Shown: one piece after another, positions 31,441 to 43,279 of the stretch
How positions within the stretch are numbered: position 1 is the stretch's first letter
How the letters are laid out: each line of letters opens with the position of its first letter
Assembly (NCBI GenBank): GCA_009746045.1
Contig: RPFO01000130.1
Location: forward strand, 2,078,125-2,142,124
DNA: 64,000 nucleotides
Source of the DNA: Mesostigma viride
Lineage: Eukaryota; Streptophyta; Mesostigmatophyceae; Mesostigmatales; Mesostigmataceae
Reading direction: 5' to 3'
Position numbers and translations under genes: made by a program
Notes under the pieces: generated by a model
What the model was told of the DNA's origin: nothing
Seen by the model: the letters and a program-made list of their open reading frames with translations, nothing else
Databases searched by the model: none

Positions 31441-33089
31441 ACGCAGTACAACGCAGTGGGAAACATGAGAGACCTTGACAACATTACGCAACGACCCGAG
31501 CCCCATAAACGGGGCCATAGTGAGCTTGGAGGGTCAAAACGTTGAAAATAGGTGTTGTATAAGTTATACTGCATCAAACATGCATCAAACATCATGACTG
31601 GATGACCTAATATTCTGATCTAATCATGACTGGATGACCTAATATGACTGAATCAGGCAGCCATAGCCAAAGCATCATCCACTCTCACAACGTGTTGAGC
31701 ACATGCCTCGTGGGAATGGAGGTGCTGGGTTTTCATTCCATAACGCGTGCAATACTGAAAGAAAGAGGCACGTGTAATGCAAGGCTTGGATAGGTTGAGT
31801 GATCCATGAGCTTACATGCAGGCAAAGATGACGCTGGAATGCATGCTAGCAAATGGTGGCAAGATGCTAACAACACATGATTATACACCATGATTATGGG
31901 CACCCAGCTGATCTTCTTGCACAATCAACGCAGTATAAACCATCAACATCCAATCCTCACGATATATGCACGGCTTGACGACGTATACAGCACCTAAATA
32001 CTGCACAACTGCAACCTGCTATGGCTGACATGCAAGCAACGTCGAGTAGGATGGCGGTCTTAGAGAGGCTGGGCAGAGGTCGGTAGAAATAAGTGGAAAA
32101 CTGGCAGAAACTAGGTAGAAACACGATATAATTACGCCTGCAAGCACTATTGAGCCGGTGGCAGAGGCCATTTCCAGGAAAATACAGCATACCGTAGCAA
32201 TAGCCACGGTCACGCCTTACGCTATTTGCAGGCACCATCATGCCCGGAGCTACCCAATAAAAGTCTGCACAAATCTCGGTTTAGCCGAGAGTCCGGGCGT
32301 TCGGAATGAATAAACATGTGTTAAGAAGTCGAAACACCATGGAAATACCAAGCATGGTGCCGCAGCAGACCCGAGTCTTGACGTAATAATATAGATGCCG
32401 GTTTCCAGGGTTTCCGCATGAAAGTTGGGTGAGAAACTGGAAAAAACTACGTTTCCTTTGCCCCAGTACCTCAACAAACTCGTAGAAACCTAATTATCAA
32501 CCTTTGAACGCATCATCATGGTCGTGCTACCCAACAGCCACTGAAATTCGCGCGAAAACTGGCGAGATCTACCTGCCGCCATCGCCGTCGTCTTCACCTT
32601 CGTCCCGCGAAAATGCCTGATTTCAGTGGTACATATTTGTTTGCAGCTGTCACAAAAAAAATACCAAAAATACCAGGATTTTTTCTTGAATTCTATGAGA
32701 TGTTTCTGACCTATCTTGAAAGTTTGAGACCAAAAATCGCATGTTTAATTGGTTTGCCACGTGTCAGATTACAACGCGATACATCGCGTTCTAACCCTAC
32801 AACGCGATGTATCGCGTTGTAAAAAAACACGGGTTAATACAGAAGCTACAGAAGATAAGTTTCAATGTTGTGCCGGCACTTAGAGAAAGTGCCAGGGAGA
32901 CTACACTCTGTTAGGGGGAAGTCCCGCGCTGACCTTTCAGCTCTACTTGCATGGTTCATTGTTGCCGCTCGGGCCGGGTTCAGTCCACGTACGGGTGAAC
33001 TAGTCATTTATCAACAAGTTGGCCCGTAGGACATTTTTGAGCGAGAACTTGACCGGGCCTTGGGATGCAGCAGGGGCAGCCACCATGGA

Positions 33090-36000
33090 GCGGGACGAGG
33101 CAGTGGGGCTATATGTGAGCAGCCTGGAAGCGATGAAAGAGAGTTTGGAGGACAAGGCCAGCCTGGCCATGCAGCGACGCGAACAGCAGGAGGCGCTGAT
33201 GGGGGCCATGGGGGCGTTGGGGACTGTGGGGGCTTTGGGGGCCATGGGGTACGCGTAAAGCATGGGGGGCACCGAAGGCATGCATGCGGGCCATGGCGGC
33301 CATGGGGCCTTTAGGTGGTGACGGCTGCCAGTCCTTACCCACTGTCTCCTTGAAGGATGCTCCACAGGACGTGGAGGCGGCGGGCAAGCTCAGTGGCCTT
33401 CCAGCAGCTGACTGAGAGGTCGTTATGGGCTGCAACGACAAGCTCATGCCAGCAGCGGTGGCGACAACAACCGCGCTGGAGCATCTCCAGATGTGCCTGC
33501 AGCAGCAGCACAGCATCGTCATCGTACTGAGGGGCCAGCTGGCCACGGCGGTCCAGTCAGGGCAGCAGTTCACGGCCCTAGCGCTGTCACAGTGTAGCGA
33601 AACACCCGAGGAGGATGCGTAGAACGCACTCAAGCTGCTGGAGGTGGCGGCGTTGCAGGAGGCAGAAGTGCGCAGGATGATGGCCCTGCGAGAGAGCATC
33701 CCAGGGAGCCTGTCCCGCCTGGCAGCTGCCCAGAAAGAGCACAATCTCATTCAACGGCAGCTCAGAAATACCCGCATCGAGATCATGGATGCGGAGGATG
33801 ATGGGCGCACGGGGCAGCTGCAGCAGTTGAGGGAGAGAGAGAAATCGCTCCAGGAGCAAGCATCCAAGCTGAGCGACGACCTGGAAAAGCTGTCCGGAAG
33901 TTGCTGGCGGATTCCAAGATGCAGCAGTGGTACCCAGACTTGCTGGCTCAGGAGGACAGCATAAAGGAGCTGCACAGATTTCTACCGGCAGGCGCCAGCA
34001 GGGACCTCATGGACAACGACTGGAACCTGTCCAAGTTCCGGGACAGCCCTGGGACGCTGCTCATGTCAGGGAGGCGGGCGCATGGCGGGTCAGGCTGGTG
34101 GAGGATTGGAATGGGAAGAAGTGGGTGGTGAAGGCGATCGGGCCGGGGCCAGAGTTGAGGCGGGAGGTAAACCGGCTGAAGGCGTTGCAGCACCCTCTGG
34201 TGATCCCCCTGGAGCGGGTCTTCATCGACAGCTCTCGTCGCAAGCGGTTGCACAACCTCACCTGGACGCTGGACGACGACCTGACCCCCGCTCAGCAGCA
34301 GCTAGCAGCGACGCGACCTGTGGCCGGAATACCTCCGCCACAAGTGAGGACCCCCAGAAGCCCAAGGTGTACTGGCGGGGCGGGGACCTGATGATCAACC
34401 ACAAGATGTGGACGCCCCCTGCGGGCTAGAATAGCTTGCATAATAGCCCCAGCTTGTACTAGTCCACTGGTAGTCACTGCCACTATGGTAGCCATGCTTA
34501 GAATGTTTGCCTAGCTGTGCCAACATACCTAGTCATATCATGCTACGTCCTGGCTATGATCAGATTACTTGCCCACCCTCCTTGTTATGCCATGCTCACA
34601 TGGGTCTTTATTATTGCACCCACAGATTGCCGGATCGTTTAGCGTGTCCGATTACAGCTGTGGCATGCCTTTGGCATGAAGGAGAATGGGGGTCTCTGCC
34701 CTTTCTCCTGTTGTGCACACACAGAGATTAAAAGCACTTCGGTGCTCCGTGACTCCCCAACGGGAGCACGAGTTGAATCATTTAATTCATCGACAACAAC
34801 GTGGCCTACCTGCAGATGCCTTACTGCAAGAATGGGAACCTGCGTGGCTGCTTTGACCGCATCAAAAGAACTGGAGAGGAGGCCGCCACCACCCTGACCA
34901 CCCTGCAGGGTGCGCAGATCTGGGCCACGATGAAGCAGGTCTTCCAGGCGGTGGCCTTCCCGTCCACCGCAAGGGCCGGCATCGTGCACCGCGACCTCAA
35001 GCCGGAGAATGTGCTGCTGCAGGATGACGGCCAGATCGTGCTGTGTGACTTTGGTGTCAGCCACAATGTGCTGGCGCACCTGCAGACGACCAAGGCTCAG
35101 CTGTCAATGGGAGGCTTCACCACAGGCTATGCCGCCCCGGAGGTGCTTGAGGGGCAGGGCGTATGCACAAGCAACCACTACGCCGAGGGGCTACTATGGT
35201 CCCTGGGTGTGATGCTGATGGAGCTGGCAGGGACCAGGCCGGCTTTCTTGGAATCTGACGACCTCCCGCCTGGAGGATGAGCAGGGGCACCCAGTCAATC
35301 CGGCCGACTTGCTGGTGGGCAAGTCCAAATGGCACTGCCGTGATCTGATTACCCTGGCCGCTGACTCCAGCTGCTGCAGAGGGACCCTGAGGCCCTCCCC
35401 AGCACTGACGCGGTCCTTGCCGGCGAGTTCTTCCAGCAAGACCCGGTCTGTCAACCAGGTGCAGCAGAACCGCCACTCTGCTGCTCACTTGACCAGCCAC
35501 CTGGCAAAGCTGCGGCAGATCCCTCAGGGTGGAGGGCAGTCCAAGACCCATGTGATGAAGCTGGACACTTGCCAGGGACAAGGCCTGGTTCTTCAGGTGC
35601 TTGCATGTTTCGGGCAAGGGGGATGGCGAGGGTGACACAGGCCCTGGAGCGGCCGCCCAGGTGAGGGAGGGTGTGGCGTTCTTGCCCGCAGTGCGCGGCA
35701 TGCCAGGATGGCTGCTGCTTTGCCCAAGTCAATCGGCAGCAACTGCACACGATGGATAAGGTCTTGGCCAAGGCGGTGTTGCAGTGCATCCACGCGCCGG
35801 TGCACTTTTGCAGCGCGCTCTTTTGTGCGCTGGTGGGCAAGGACGACCTCACACAGTACATCACGGCCGACTGCCTGGAGATGCTCAGTGGCGGAGTTTG
35901 ACCCCACCGATCGATGCGCGCCGCATGTGCGTCACGCTGGCCATGAAGCACGGGGGCGGCGAATCGGGCCGGGATTACCCTGGGGGGAGCCTCATGGGCG

Positions 36001-36830
36001 ATGCCGGTTTGGACGAGACCATGGTGACGGATGCCAAAAAAGACCTGCTCGTGCGCAAGGCAATCCACCATCCGGCCTGGTCCTGACGCGGGCGGCCGAG
36101 CTGACAGAGGTGCGCGCAGGCCGGCCTCCTGTGCATGCCTCGACTGGGAGCCCCTGCTGGGTGTCCTCTCGCCCTTTGACCTGATGACCCTCTTCTTTGG
36201 GACGGACTATCTGGATGTCAGCCAGGTCGGCCAGGCATTCCAGCTAGATAAGGCCAGCTGGGAGGGCAAGCATGCCCAGGGGCAGCAGGCGTTTCAGTGG
36301 CTGCAGCAGTTCCTGCATGAGGGCCTCCGAGACAGCCCTGCGCCCAGTGTTCAGCATCTGCGAATTAGGCGGCGCTAAGTCCTGGTGGTCGGGAATGTGT
36401 GCCGTGAAGACGTTGGCCACTAACAACAAGGGAGGCCTGCCACAGTTCATCTGGTGAGTCGGGCTCCCTTTACCTTCCGGATGACTGCTCCTCATTCGAG
36501 GCATTCTGCAGTCGCGGCACTCAAGGTGCATGGGGAGTACGGCCAGCGCACCGAGGCGCAGCGCGCCCAGAAGATGGGCATGGAGGAGATGCAGGGTGTT
36601 GTGCGTGCGATGGCGGGGCAGGTGAGGGCGGGGGGTTGGTACCGCTGCCCCAACGGCCACCTGTACTGCATCACCGAGTGTGGCGGTGCCATGAAGGAGA
36701 GCACGTGCCCCATGCACCTGCGGGAAAGGCATTGGCGGGAGCCAGCACCGGTTGAGGAGTGACAATGCAACCGCTTTGGATGTTGATCATGCATGGGGCA
36801 CCGCTCGAGGCCTGCGTGGAATTACTTAAC
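33090..36830 (+). pseudogene. Broken inverted copy of the kinase-HECT-RZ gene
   Basis: A degenerate paralogue of the 17.5-21.0 kb gene in opposite orientation, matching it from about residue 110 to just past its stop. Recognisable blocks: coiled coil (MALRESIPGSLSRLAAAQKE, about 33680), kinase start (WNLSKFRDSPGT), HRDLKPEN (about 34990), CDFGVS (about 35045), YAAPEVL, HECT pieces (KVLAKAVLQCIH, SPFDLMTLFFGTDYLD) and the RZ finger (CPNGHLYCITECGG, about 36645). In-frame stops occur at about 33256, 33414 and 33619, there are many small frameshifts, and a G-rich insertion lies at about 33197-33310. A 555-bp LINE insertion splits the kinase domain at 34231. The second half of the RZ finger is also damaged (CPMHLRERH replaces CPTCGRG). 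It can be read only as a relic. Confidence 0.92.
34231..34785 (+). mobile_element. LINE insertion (ORF1-type, truncated) inside the kinase pseudogene
   Basis: A 555-bp insertion bounded by perfect 10-bp target duplications TTCATCGACA (34221-34230 and 34786-34795). The uninterrupted site is visible in the intact gene (ERVFIDNNVAYLQMP). The insert starts inside an ORF1-type domain (RRKRLHNLTWTLDDDLTPAQQQ), continues to KPKVYWRGGDLMINHKMW and a stop near 34429, then a 3' UTR, the hairpin at 34742-34770 and a short AT tail. 5' truncation plus variable duplication is typical of target-primed reverse transcription. Confidence 0.93.
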
Positions 36831-39800
36831 ATTATAGTAGTATATCGATACCTGCAAGTGTCTCGCTACTGGTCATGCATGGCGCATTCGGGTCGTTGTA
36901 TCATACAGTACTTGTAGCAGTGCTAAAAAAAGTGGAGGGGGCAGCGAGCCTGCACATAAGACTTGCTGCATGTGAATTAGCCACGTGGTTAATCCTCGAG
37001 TTCTTCTTCAAACATGGGACCTACTTTGAGTCATCAAAGAATCATGTGGGCATTGTCAGCCTAAACTGTGCACATGAGCTTTAATGACTGAGGGCGTGAG
37101 CACGCATGGGAACGAAATGATTGGATCCAGACAGAGAGCGATCGTTCTGCGCTGTTGCTTTTGCCTTGCTGGCAGTCATCTCAACAAAATAAGCACATGA
37201 ACAGTGGCCGGAGCACATTGAGCATGCCAAAGTGATGCCTGATTCATACATGGGCAAAGGTGCCCACTACTAGCTACCCATTTCTATACCTTGTTACTAC
37301 TTTGAAAAAAATCCGTAATGTACACGCATGAGATATCAACCCAAGTTTTCCACCTTGATTGTCCTACTAGAATGCTTTGGAAATCATCAGTACTCATGCA
37401 TGCATGCTGTCCACTTGAGGGGTGAGCCCATAAAGGGACAGTTGCTGTCATCAGTCATCTGCAGTTTCATAATGCTATCATTTGGCAATGTTACCAACTG
37501 TATATTTCACCCATGATTCGGTGCACCACTTCTATTCTATTCACTATCTATTGACTCAAAAAAAAGTCCTCGGAGGACTTATATTATGCTCCGTGAGACC
37601 GTGACCATGCCATGTCATAAGTCATAATAGAAATTCCCTGTTGAGTTTATAACGTCCACATTGAAGATCAGACCATATTTCCTTGCTACCCACCAATGGC
37701 CTGGGAAAGCCCCAAGCCGATGGGGCCACTGCGTGTCACGCGGTATGGTCGCCATGGTGCGAAGAGCAGGGGCCGAGAGGGGCCTGCTGATTGCACAGAA
37801 TATGGTCAAACACGATAACAAGCTAGAAGGCAATCCTCCAAAAGTCCGTTCCAAGCATACAAACAGTGCGCATCTAAGCAGCTACAACAGGAAAGAATAA
37901 AAAACTTTACAAGCAGTGTTGTAAACGGCGTACCCACTGTAACAAAGGTCTCAAAGGAGTAGCAAGCTGGGATAGCCGATTGACACCGACCCCGATCGCT
38001 CTGCGTTTCAGCAGCTGCCGAAATTTAGCAATGAACACCGAAAAAAACAGGACCTTCAAGGTCACACCACCAGCTGTTGGGGGCACGATGAACAAAGTTT
38101 CATGAGGTGGAGAACTAATAGGGCTCGACTAGCGGCCTGACGGACATAACCGGCGTGCATACGTCGAATAGCTTAGTCGACAAAGGACTTAGCAATACTA
38201 TATTGTTCGCGGTCCCAAGCAAAGATATTTAGTTGATGTACATGTACTACCGGTCGAGACTATGTAGGCGGACACACTCATATCACATCACTGCAACTTG
38301 CGGGTGACTTGGGAAGCAATGCCCAGCTGCAGCCTGCAGGCTTTCATCTACACAAGAAGGCGGCCTAGTTCAGGATTCCGGCCGCCTCATCTCGCCGAAA
38401 ATATTCAAGTTAATCACTATCCCATGCAGGGACGCCGTGGTATACATTTCCCGTTTTCATGCGCCTTACGGTGTAGTGTATGGCGTACGTACTAGGTAGC
38501 TGGTAAAAATCCATACATGGCCGGGGCACGTTTGCTACCATACTCGCTCGATCATGTCGACGTTCATGATTGCACGTACGTCGCCTAGATAAGGCTTCAC
38601 TGCAGCTGTCTATTTACAGACTTCATGCGCTGGCATGTACACGACGCTAGCCCGGTTTTCCATGTCTGCCATGGCAGGACAGCTGATCGACATTTGTACA
38701 GGGGGGCGTGTTAATCCTGCAGTCGGGGAAGTACTAGTGTTAATCCTGCAGTCGGTCGACGGCTCGACGCACGTCATGGTCACTGCACGGTCTGCACCAA
38801 CCATATCCGGAAGCACGTGAGCACTGAGTACGTGTACACCCCGGCCCCCTTTGATGTTTAAGATTCTCAGCGGGTTTAAGATCATGAGACTCTGGATTTG
38901 ACCTCTACTAGTATTTTTTCCAGGTAAATAGGTGTACGTTTATTCCAAATATACCTCTACTAGTATTATAACTTCAGTTTAATGTAGTAGAACTTAGTAA
39001 AATCGAATCAAAGTAGTAAGATTTTTGAAAGATCGTGAGCTCTGGATTGGTCGGACCCCAATCTTAAACGTGTGGGGGGGGGGGGACCGAGTCCAGGCCG
39101 GGCCGGCGCATGGCGTGGCATGCGCCAGAACCAACGCGCCCTGAAGCTTACTCTAGTGACCTTACTTAATTACCTGCCGTACACAGGACCTTCCACGCCA
39201 CGTGGCGCGGCACTCGATCTCGCAGCGAGATAGGGGTTTCGGCGCGGACTACGGTAATAGGCCCCTACACGTTGAACAAGACACGTTGTACCGAATTCCC
39301 TTGCGGGAGTAGATGCCCAAAACTCGGATCATGTTTATTTACTGGAGCGCAGGTTCTTGCACGAATTTATCGAGTTGATTGCAACGCATGTGCCAAAGAA
39401 ACGAACGTAGAGACAATTTCACCATTGAATACGCTCATGCTTAGGCATGTAGCAAGAGCTTCACTGTGCAAAATTAACTTTGACCAGGTTTTAAGGAGTA
39501 AGTTGGAATCCGGGGGTCGTTGGATGGTCGCACTTTGCATAGTGAATACTTGCATTGTCCGGTAGTTGCATGGACTGCGCTGGTCGTATGCTATGGGAGC
39601 TTCTGAAGTTCCATTCGCAGTATTTCTTGTCAGTGTTTAAACGTGATTTGGGTTGTCGCCTGGCCTACCTGCTGCCCATGTGCGGCAGGGGCAACAACAA
39701 CAACCTGCTGCGAAGGCAACCATTAACGTCACTGACTGACTATCGATACGTACCTGCACATCTTTATACCCATCACCTACTACGTCGCAGCTCCCGGCGT

Positions 39801-39882
39801 CCCCATTCGGTTTCCCGTCAAGGCCCTGCCACCTGCGGGCGGGAGGGTGACGTCGACGATCGGAACGAGAAGCCGCTTTGTT
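36831..39882. other. Intergenic stretch, no gene recognised
   Basis: Only short frames. A perfect palindrome AAGTCCTCGGAGGACTT lies near 37565, next to a partial copy of the LINE hairpin motif (ATGCTCCGTGAG, about 37587). A G run lies near 39070. Upstream of the ATP-grasp gene is TTTATACC (about 39762). Confidence 0.5.
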
Positions 39883-40983
39883 ATGTCTGCATCGTCGTCA
39901 TCCCTCGGCCGGGTGGGCATCCTGTGGCGCGGCAACGCCGACGACCGGCTCACCGCGACGCCGGCGACCAGCCGCTTCAGCGCCGTGTTCGCAGCGCTCG
40001 CCGAGGCCGGCGTCGACGCCGAGCCGGTGGTCTACGAGGACGACGTTGCCGACGCGGTTCGGTCGCAGCTACTCGCCCTCGACGGCGTGCTCGTGTGGGT
40101 CAACCCGATCCACGAGGGCCGCAACCGGGCCAAGCTTGATGCGCTGCTGCGCGAGGTCGCCTCCCTCGGCCCCTGGGTCAGCACCCACCCGGACGTGACG
40201 CTCAAGATGGGTACCAAGGAGGTGTTGTACAACACGCGCAGCCTGACCTGGGGCTGCGCCGACACGGCCCGGTATGACTCCCTCGAGGCCATGCGCGGGG
40301 AGCTGCCAGCGAGGCTCGCCTCTGGGCCCCGCGTGGTCAAGCGCAACCGCGGCAATGGCGGCCAGGGCGTGTGGAAGGTGGAGGCATTGCCGAGCATGAG
40401 CACTCCTCCCGATACAGCTCCGAGCAGTTCTAGTATTGATTCTGATCAAGATCGGCCAATCGTGCGAGTGCTTGACGCGACTGGGGAGACCCCCGATGTG
40501 CTTCCCCTCGACGAGTTTTTGTCCCGCATCTCCGACTACTTCCGCGACTATGGGAGCTGCGTGATCGACCAACCGTTCCAGCCCCGGCTGACCGACGGCG
40601 TTGTCCGCTGCTACATGGCAGGCGACCGATGCGCCGGGTTCGGCCACCAGAAGGTGAAAGCGTTGGTGGAGTCGCCCGTGGACCGCGCCGAGTCTGGGCC
40701 AAGGCTGTACTCGAGCAATTTGGACCCCCGATTCCAGCGGCTACGGAGGCTCATGGAGGAGGAGTGGACGCCGCAGCTGTGCAGCGTGCTCCAGGTATCC
40801 CCCCGCGACCTGCCAATGATCTGGGACGCGGACTTCATGCTCGGCCCCCGCGATCCCGGTACTGGTGACGACAGCTACGTGCTGGGCGAGATCAACGTCA
40901 GCAGCGTGTTCCCGATCCCGGACGAGGCGCCCGCCGAGATCGCGACACGTGTCGCCGACCGGCTGCGCGCAGCGCGGCTGTGA
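39883..40983 (+). CDS. Cj0069-family (ATP-grasp-like) protein, probably of bacterial origin
   Basis: A single uninterrupted frame from ATG 39883, 366 residues. The N-terminus GRVGILWRGNADDRLTATPA, then GVLVWVNPIHEGRNRAKLD, VSTHPDVTLKMGTKEVLY, the Gly-rich VVKRNRGNGGQGVWKVE and the C-terminal IWDADF plus LGEINVSSVFPIP are, from memory, the signature of bacterial proteins annotated as Cj0069 family. The Gly-rich loop and terminal E-I-N fit an ATP-grasp nucleotide and metal site (inference); the substrate is unknown. A Ser/Pro-rich linker of about 30 residues (near 40395-40460) interrupts the usual fold and is less GC-rich. Strong G/C at third positions contrasts with the flanks. No introns, unlike eIF4E, TIC20 and PPIL6 here. 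Either horizontal transfer or less likely assembly contamination. In-frame GTG 39847 was rejected as start. Confidence 0.85.
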   Translation: MSASSSSLGRVGILWRGNADDRLTATPATSRFSAVFAALAEAGVDAEPVVYEDDVADAVRSQLLALDGVLVWVNPIHEGRNRAKLDALLREVASLGPWVSTHPDVTLKMGTKEVLYNTRSLTWGCADTARYDSLEAMRGELPARLASGPRVVKRNRGNGGQGVWKVEALPSMSTPPDTAPSSSSIDSDQDRPIVRVLDATGETPDVLPLDEFLSRISDYFRDYGSCVIDQPFQPRLTDGVVRCYMAGDRCAGFGHQKVKALVESPVDRAESGPRLYSSNLDPRFQRLRRLMEEEWTPQLCSVLQVSPRDLPMIWDADFMLGPRDPGTGDDSYVLGEINVSSVFPIPDEAPAEIATRVADRLRAARL

Positions 40984-42513
40984 GCGACGATCGCCACGTA
41001 CCCCCAGGGCGCTGCCTGTTTTGTGCCTCTACCAATGCATTGTTTCATAATCTATTTATTCATGTTCCTCTGTTGGAAGAATCATTTTGTGCCATTACAA
41101 GAGTGGACATAAAGCTGTTTCAGATGGCATAGTTGAGTGTTCAAGAGAATATTTAATCCGGTTGTGCTTGAGGGGTAGTGCAGTGCGAGGTAGGTGACGG
41201 GCCATGGGACCGGATCGACCGAGGATCGACCGTTGCGGGGCATCATCACCGTTGTCTGCATAGCCGGGTAAACAGCGGGGGGCAACTGGTTCATGTTACG
41301 CAGTATACTATAGTTTTGGTAGCCACAGCACGCATGGCTAGCTGTAGGGCCTGCCCATGCATCCAAAGAGAGTTTTGATCTCTGCAGCACGCTAAGGCAC
41401 GATGTTACCAGATCGTAACTTGCCTCAACAGCATGTTGATATCAGGCAATTGGTGTAATTTGATGTACTTCACTCGCCCATTCGCCATCATGCATGCATT
41501 CCAAGTTACCGTTGGAAATGCTTGTTGTTCTCTGACTAGCATTATTGAACTCGCAATATTGAATTTTTAAGGATTTACGTTCCATATGGCATGTTATGCC
41601 ACAGGCAAAAAATTTGAAAACTTCAAGTTTCTAATGCCATCGATCTAAGCTATTTGTGTCGTCCTTGCCCTGTGACCTCGCACCCCGGGGCCAATGTAGG
41701 CACGCGGCGGACGTGGCTTGACTGCCTGGCTATCGAGGCCCGCGCAGTGGGGCTTGAGGTCAGCAAGAAGACAGAGGCTCTGATCATTTGGATCACTCAC
41801 CATTGAGCTTTGATCGATGGTGCTCACTCACCCACCGCCCGCCCTCTTTCTCCTTGACGGCTCTCGAGTCCTGTATCGGGACCGTGTCAAGCTGCTGGGC
41901 AGCCTCCTCCCCAGCTGCGAGGCTGATGTGGACCACCGCATCTCCCTCGCCTGGCACGCTTTCACCAATATCGGGCCCTGTGGCGCAAGCCCTGGGCAAG
42001 ATCGAGAAACAGGACCTGTTTAAGGTCGTCGTCCTTCCTGTTCTTACGTATGGGGCCGAGACGTGGACCCTCACCGCCGACCTGGCCCGCAAGCTGGACG
42101 GCGCGGTCACCAACATGCTGCGATCCATTTTCAGAGTAGGATATGCTGCTCATGTTCGCAATGAGGACCTGTACCTCGGCATGCCATATATCACCAGCAC
42201 CATTAAGCAGCGGCGCCTGCAGCTAGTAGGGCACTTAGCTCGCACCAACCAGGTAGACACCTCACGTGGCCCCCCCGCGGGATTGCGCCCAGCTCAGCCT
42301 GGCCGGCACCTCCTTACGTGGGCCGGGCCCCGTGATGCTAGACGCCGCAAGGCCCGCACCTTCAAAGAACAGCTAGTAGAGGACATGGGGGGCCTAGGCC
42401 TCTCCGTGATTTGGAAAAAGATGATGGACAAGGCCAAGTGGGCCCAGGTCATAGAGGACAACGAGCCCCCTCCCGTGGGGAAGCGCCCGCGTGTGCAAAC
42501 ATACGGGAAGCAC

Positions 42514-42831
42514 AAGTCTCGCGTGCTGAACAAGTCTCGCGTGCAGACACGTGTGTAGTACTCCTACACACAGATCTCGAGTGATTTATCTAGTACCAAA
42601 TCCGAAAGGCTTGCATCACTCCCCGGACAGGAGAAATTTTGCGGATGACTGTAGGTGTAAGTTGGCGATGCCATGGTAACCGGAGACGTCCGTCCTATTG
42701 TCAGCAAAATTTGGTGCGAGAGGTCCCCAGTTCGATTCAGGTCGGATTCATTTGTAGATCGCGTTTTCCGCGTTTTCCGCGGCCCGGCACTGAACGCAAA
42801 GGTTTTCACCTTTGCGGAGTGTCTGATCAGA
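42514..42831 (+). mobile_element. SINE-like element, copy 2
   Basis: Near-identical to 29371-29671 apart from a short duplicated 5' start (AAGTCTCGCGTGC twice). Flanked by ATACGGGAAGCAC at 42501-42513 and 42832-42844. Confidence 0.75.
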
Positions 42832-42844
42832 ATACGGGAAGCAC

Positions 42845-43119
42845 GCCCTCCTACACACACAGATCTCGAATGATTTATCTAGTACCAAATCCGAAAGGCT
42901 TGCATCATGCACTCCCCGGAAAGGAGAACTTTTGCGGATGACTGTAGGTGTCAGTTGGCGATGCCTTAGGATCAGGAGACGTCCGTCCTATAGTCAGCAA
43001 AAGTTGGTGCGAGAGGTCCCCAGTTCGATTCCGGCCTAGATTCATTTGCAGATCGCGTTTTCCGCGGACCGGCACTGAACGCAAATGGTTTTCACCTTTT
43101 CGGCGTGCCCAATCAGAAT
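42845..43119 (+). mobile_element. SINE-like element, copy 3 (diverged)
   Basis: The same family with more substitutions and no first 25 or so bases. Flanked by ATACGGGAAGCAC at 42832-42844 and 43120-43132, so it sits in the same target as copy 2. It keeps the B-box-like GTTCGATTC. Confidence 0.75.
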
Positions 43120-43279
43120 ATACGGGAAGCACGCCAGACAGGTCCCCTAGGGTAGAGTAGATGTTGATAGATTTTGTAGATAGATGTTGTAGATAGATTA
43201 GACCGGTAGGACTGTTTGCACCCATCCATCCATCCATCCATCGGGGTTAATGCTCCGTGACTCCCCAACGGGAGCACGA

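Larger units (their letters stand above)
29896..32837. mobile_element. Element with piggyBac-like ends (TTAA plus CCC inverted repeats)
   Basis: The left end is TTAA then CCCGTGTTTTTTTA. The right end is the exact reverse complement of those 14 bases followed by TTAA (32834-32837). TTAA target duplication with CCC-initial inverted repeats is the piggyBac signature. Just inside each end lies a near-palindrome ACGCGAT(A/G)TATCGCGT (left about 29919; right twice, about 32773 and 32801). No transposase is recognisable. Inside are a LINE 3' end (30009-30403) and an ORF1-type fragment (about 30660-31440), so it is non-autonomous or a nest of later insertions. Confidence 0.6.

Noticed and set aside
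39555-40139. Overlapping frame of 194 residues ending Arg-rich
   Set aside because: Out-of-frame shadow across the start of the ATP-grasp gene.
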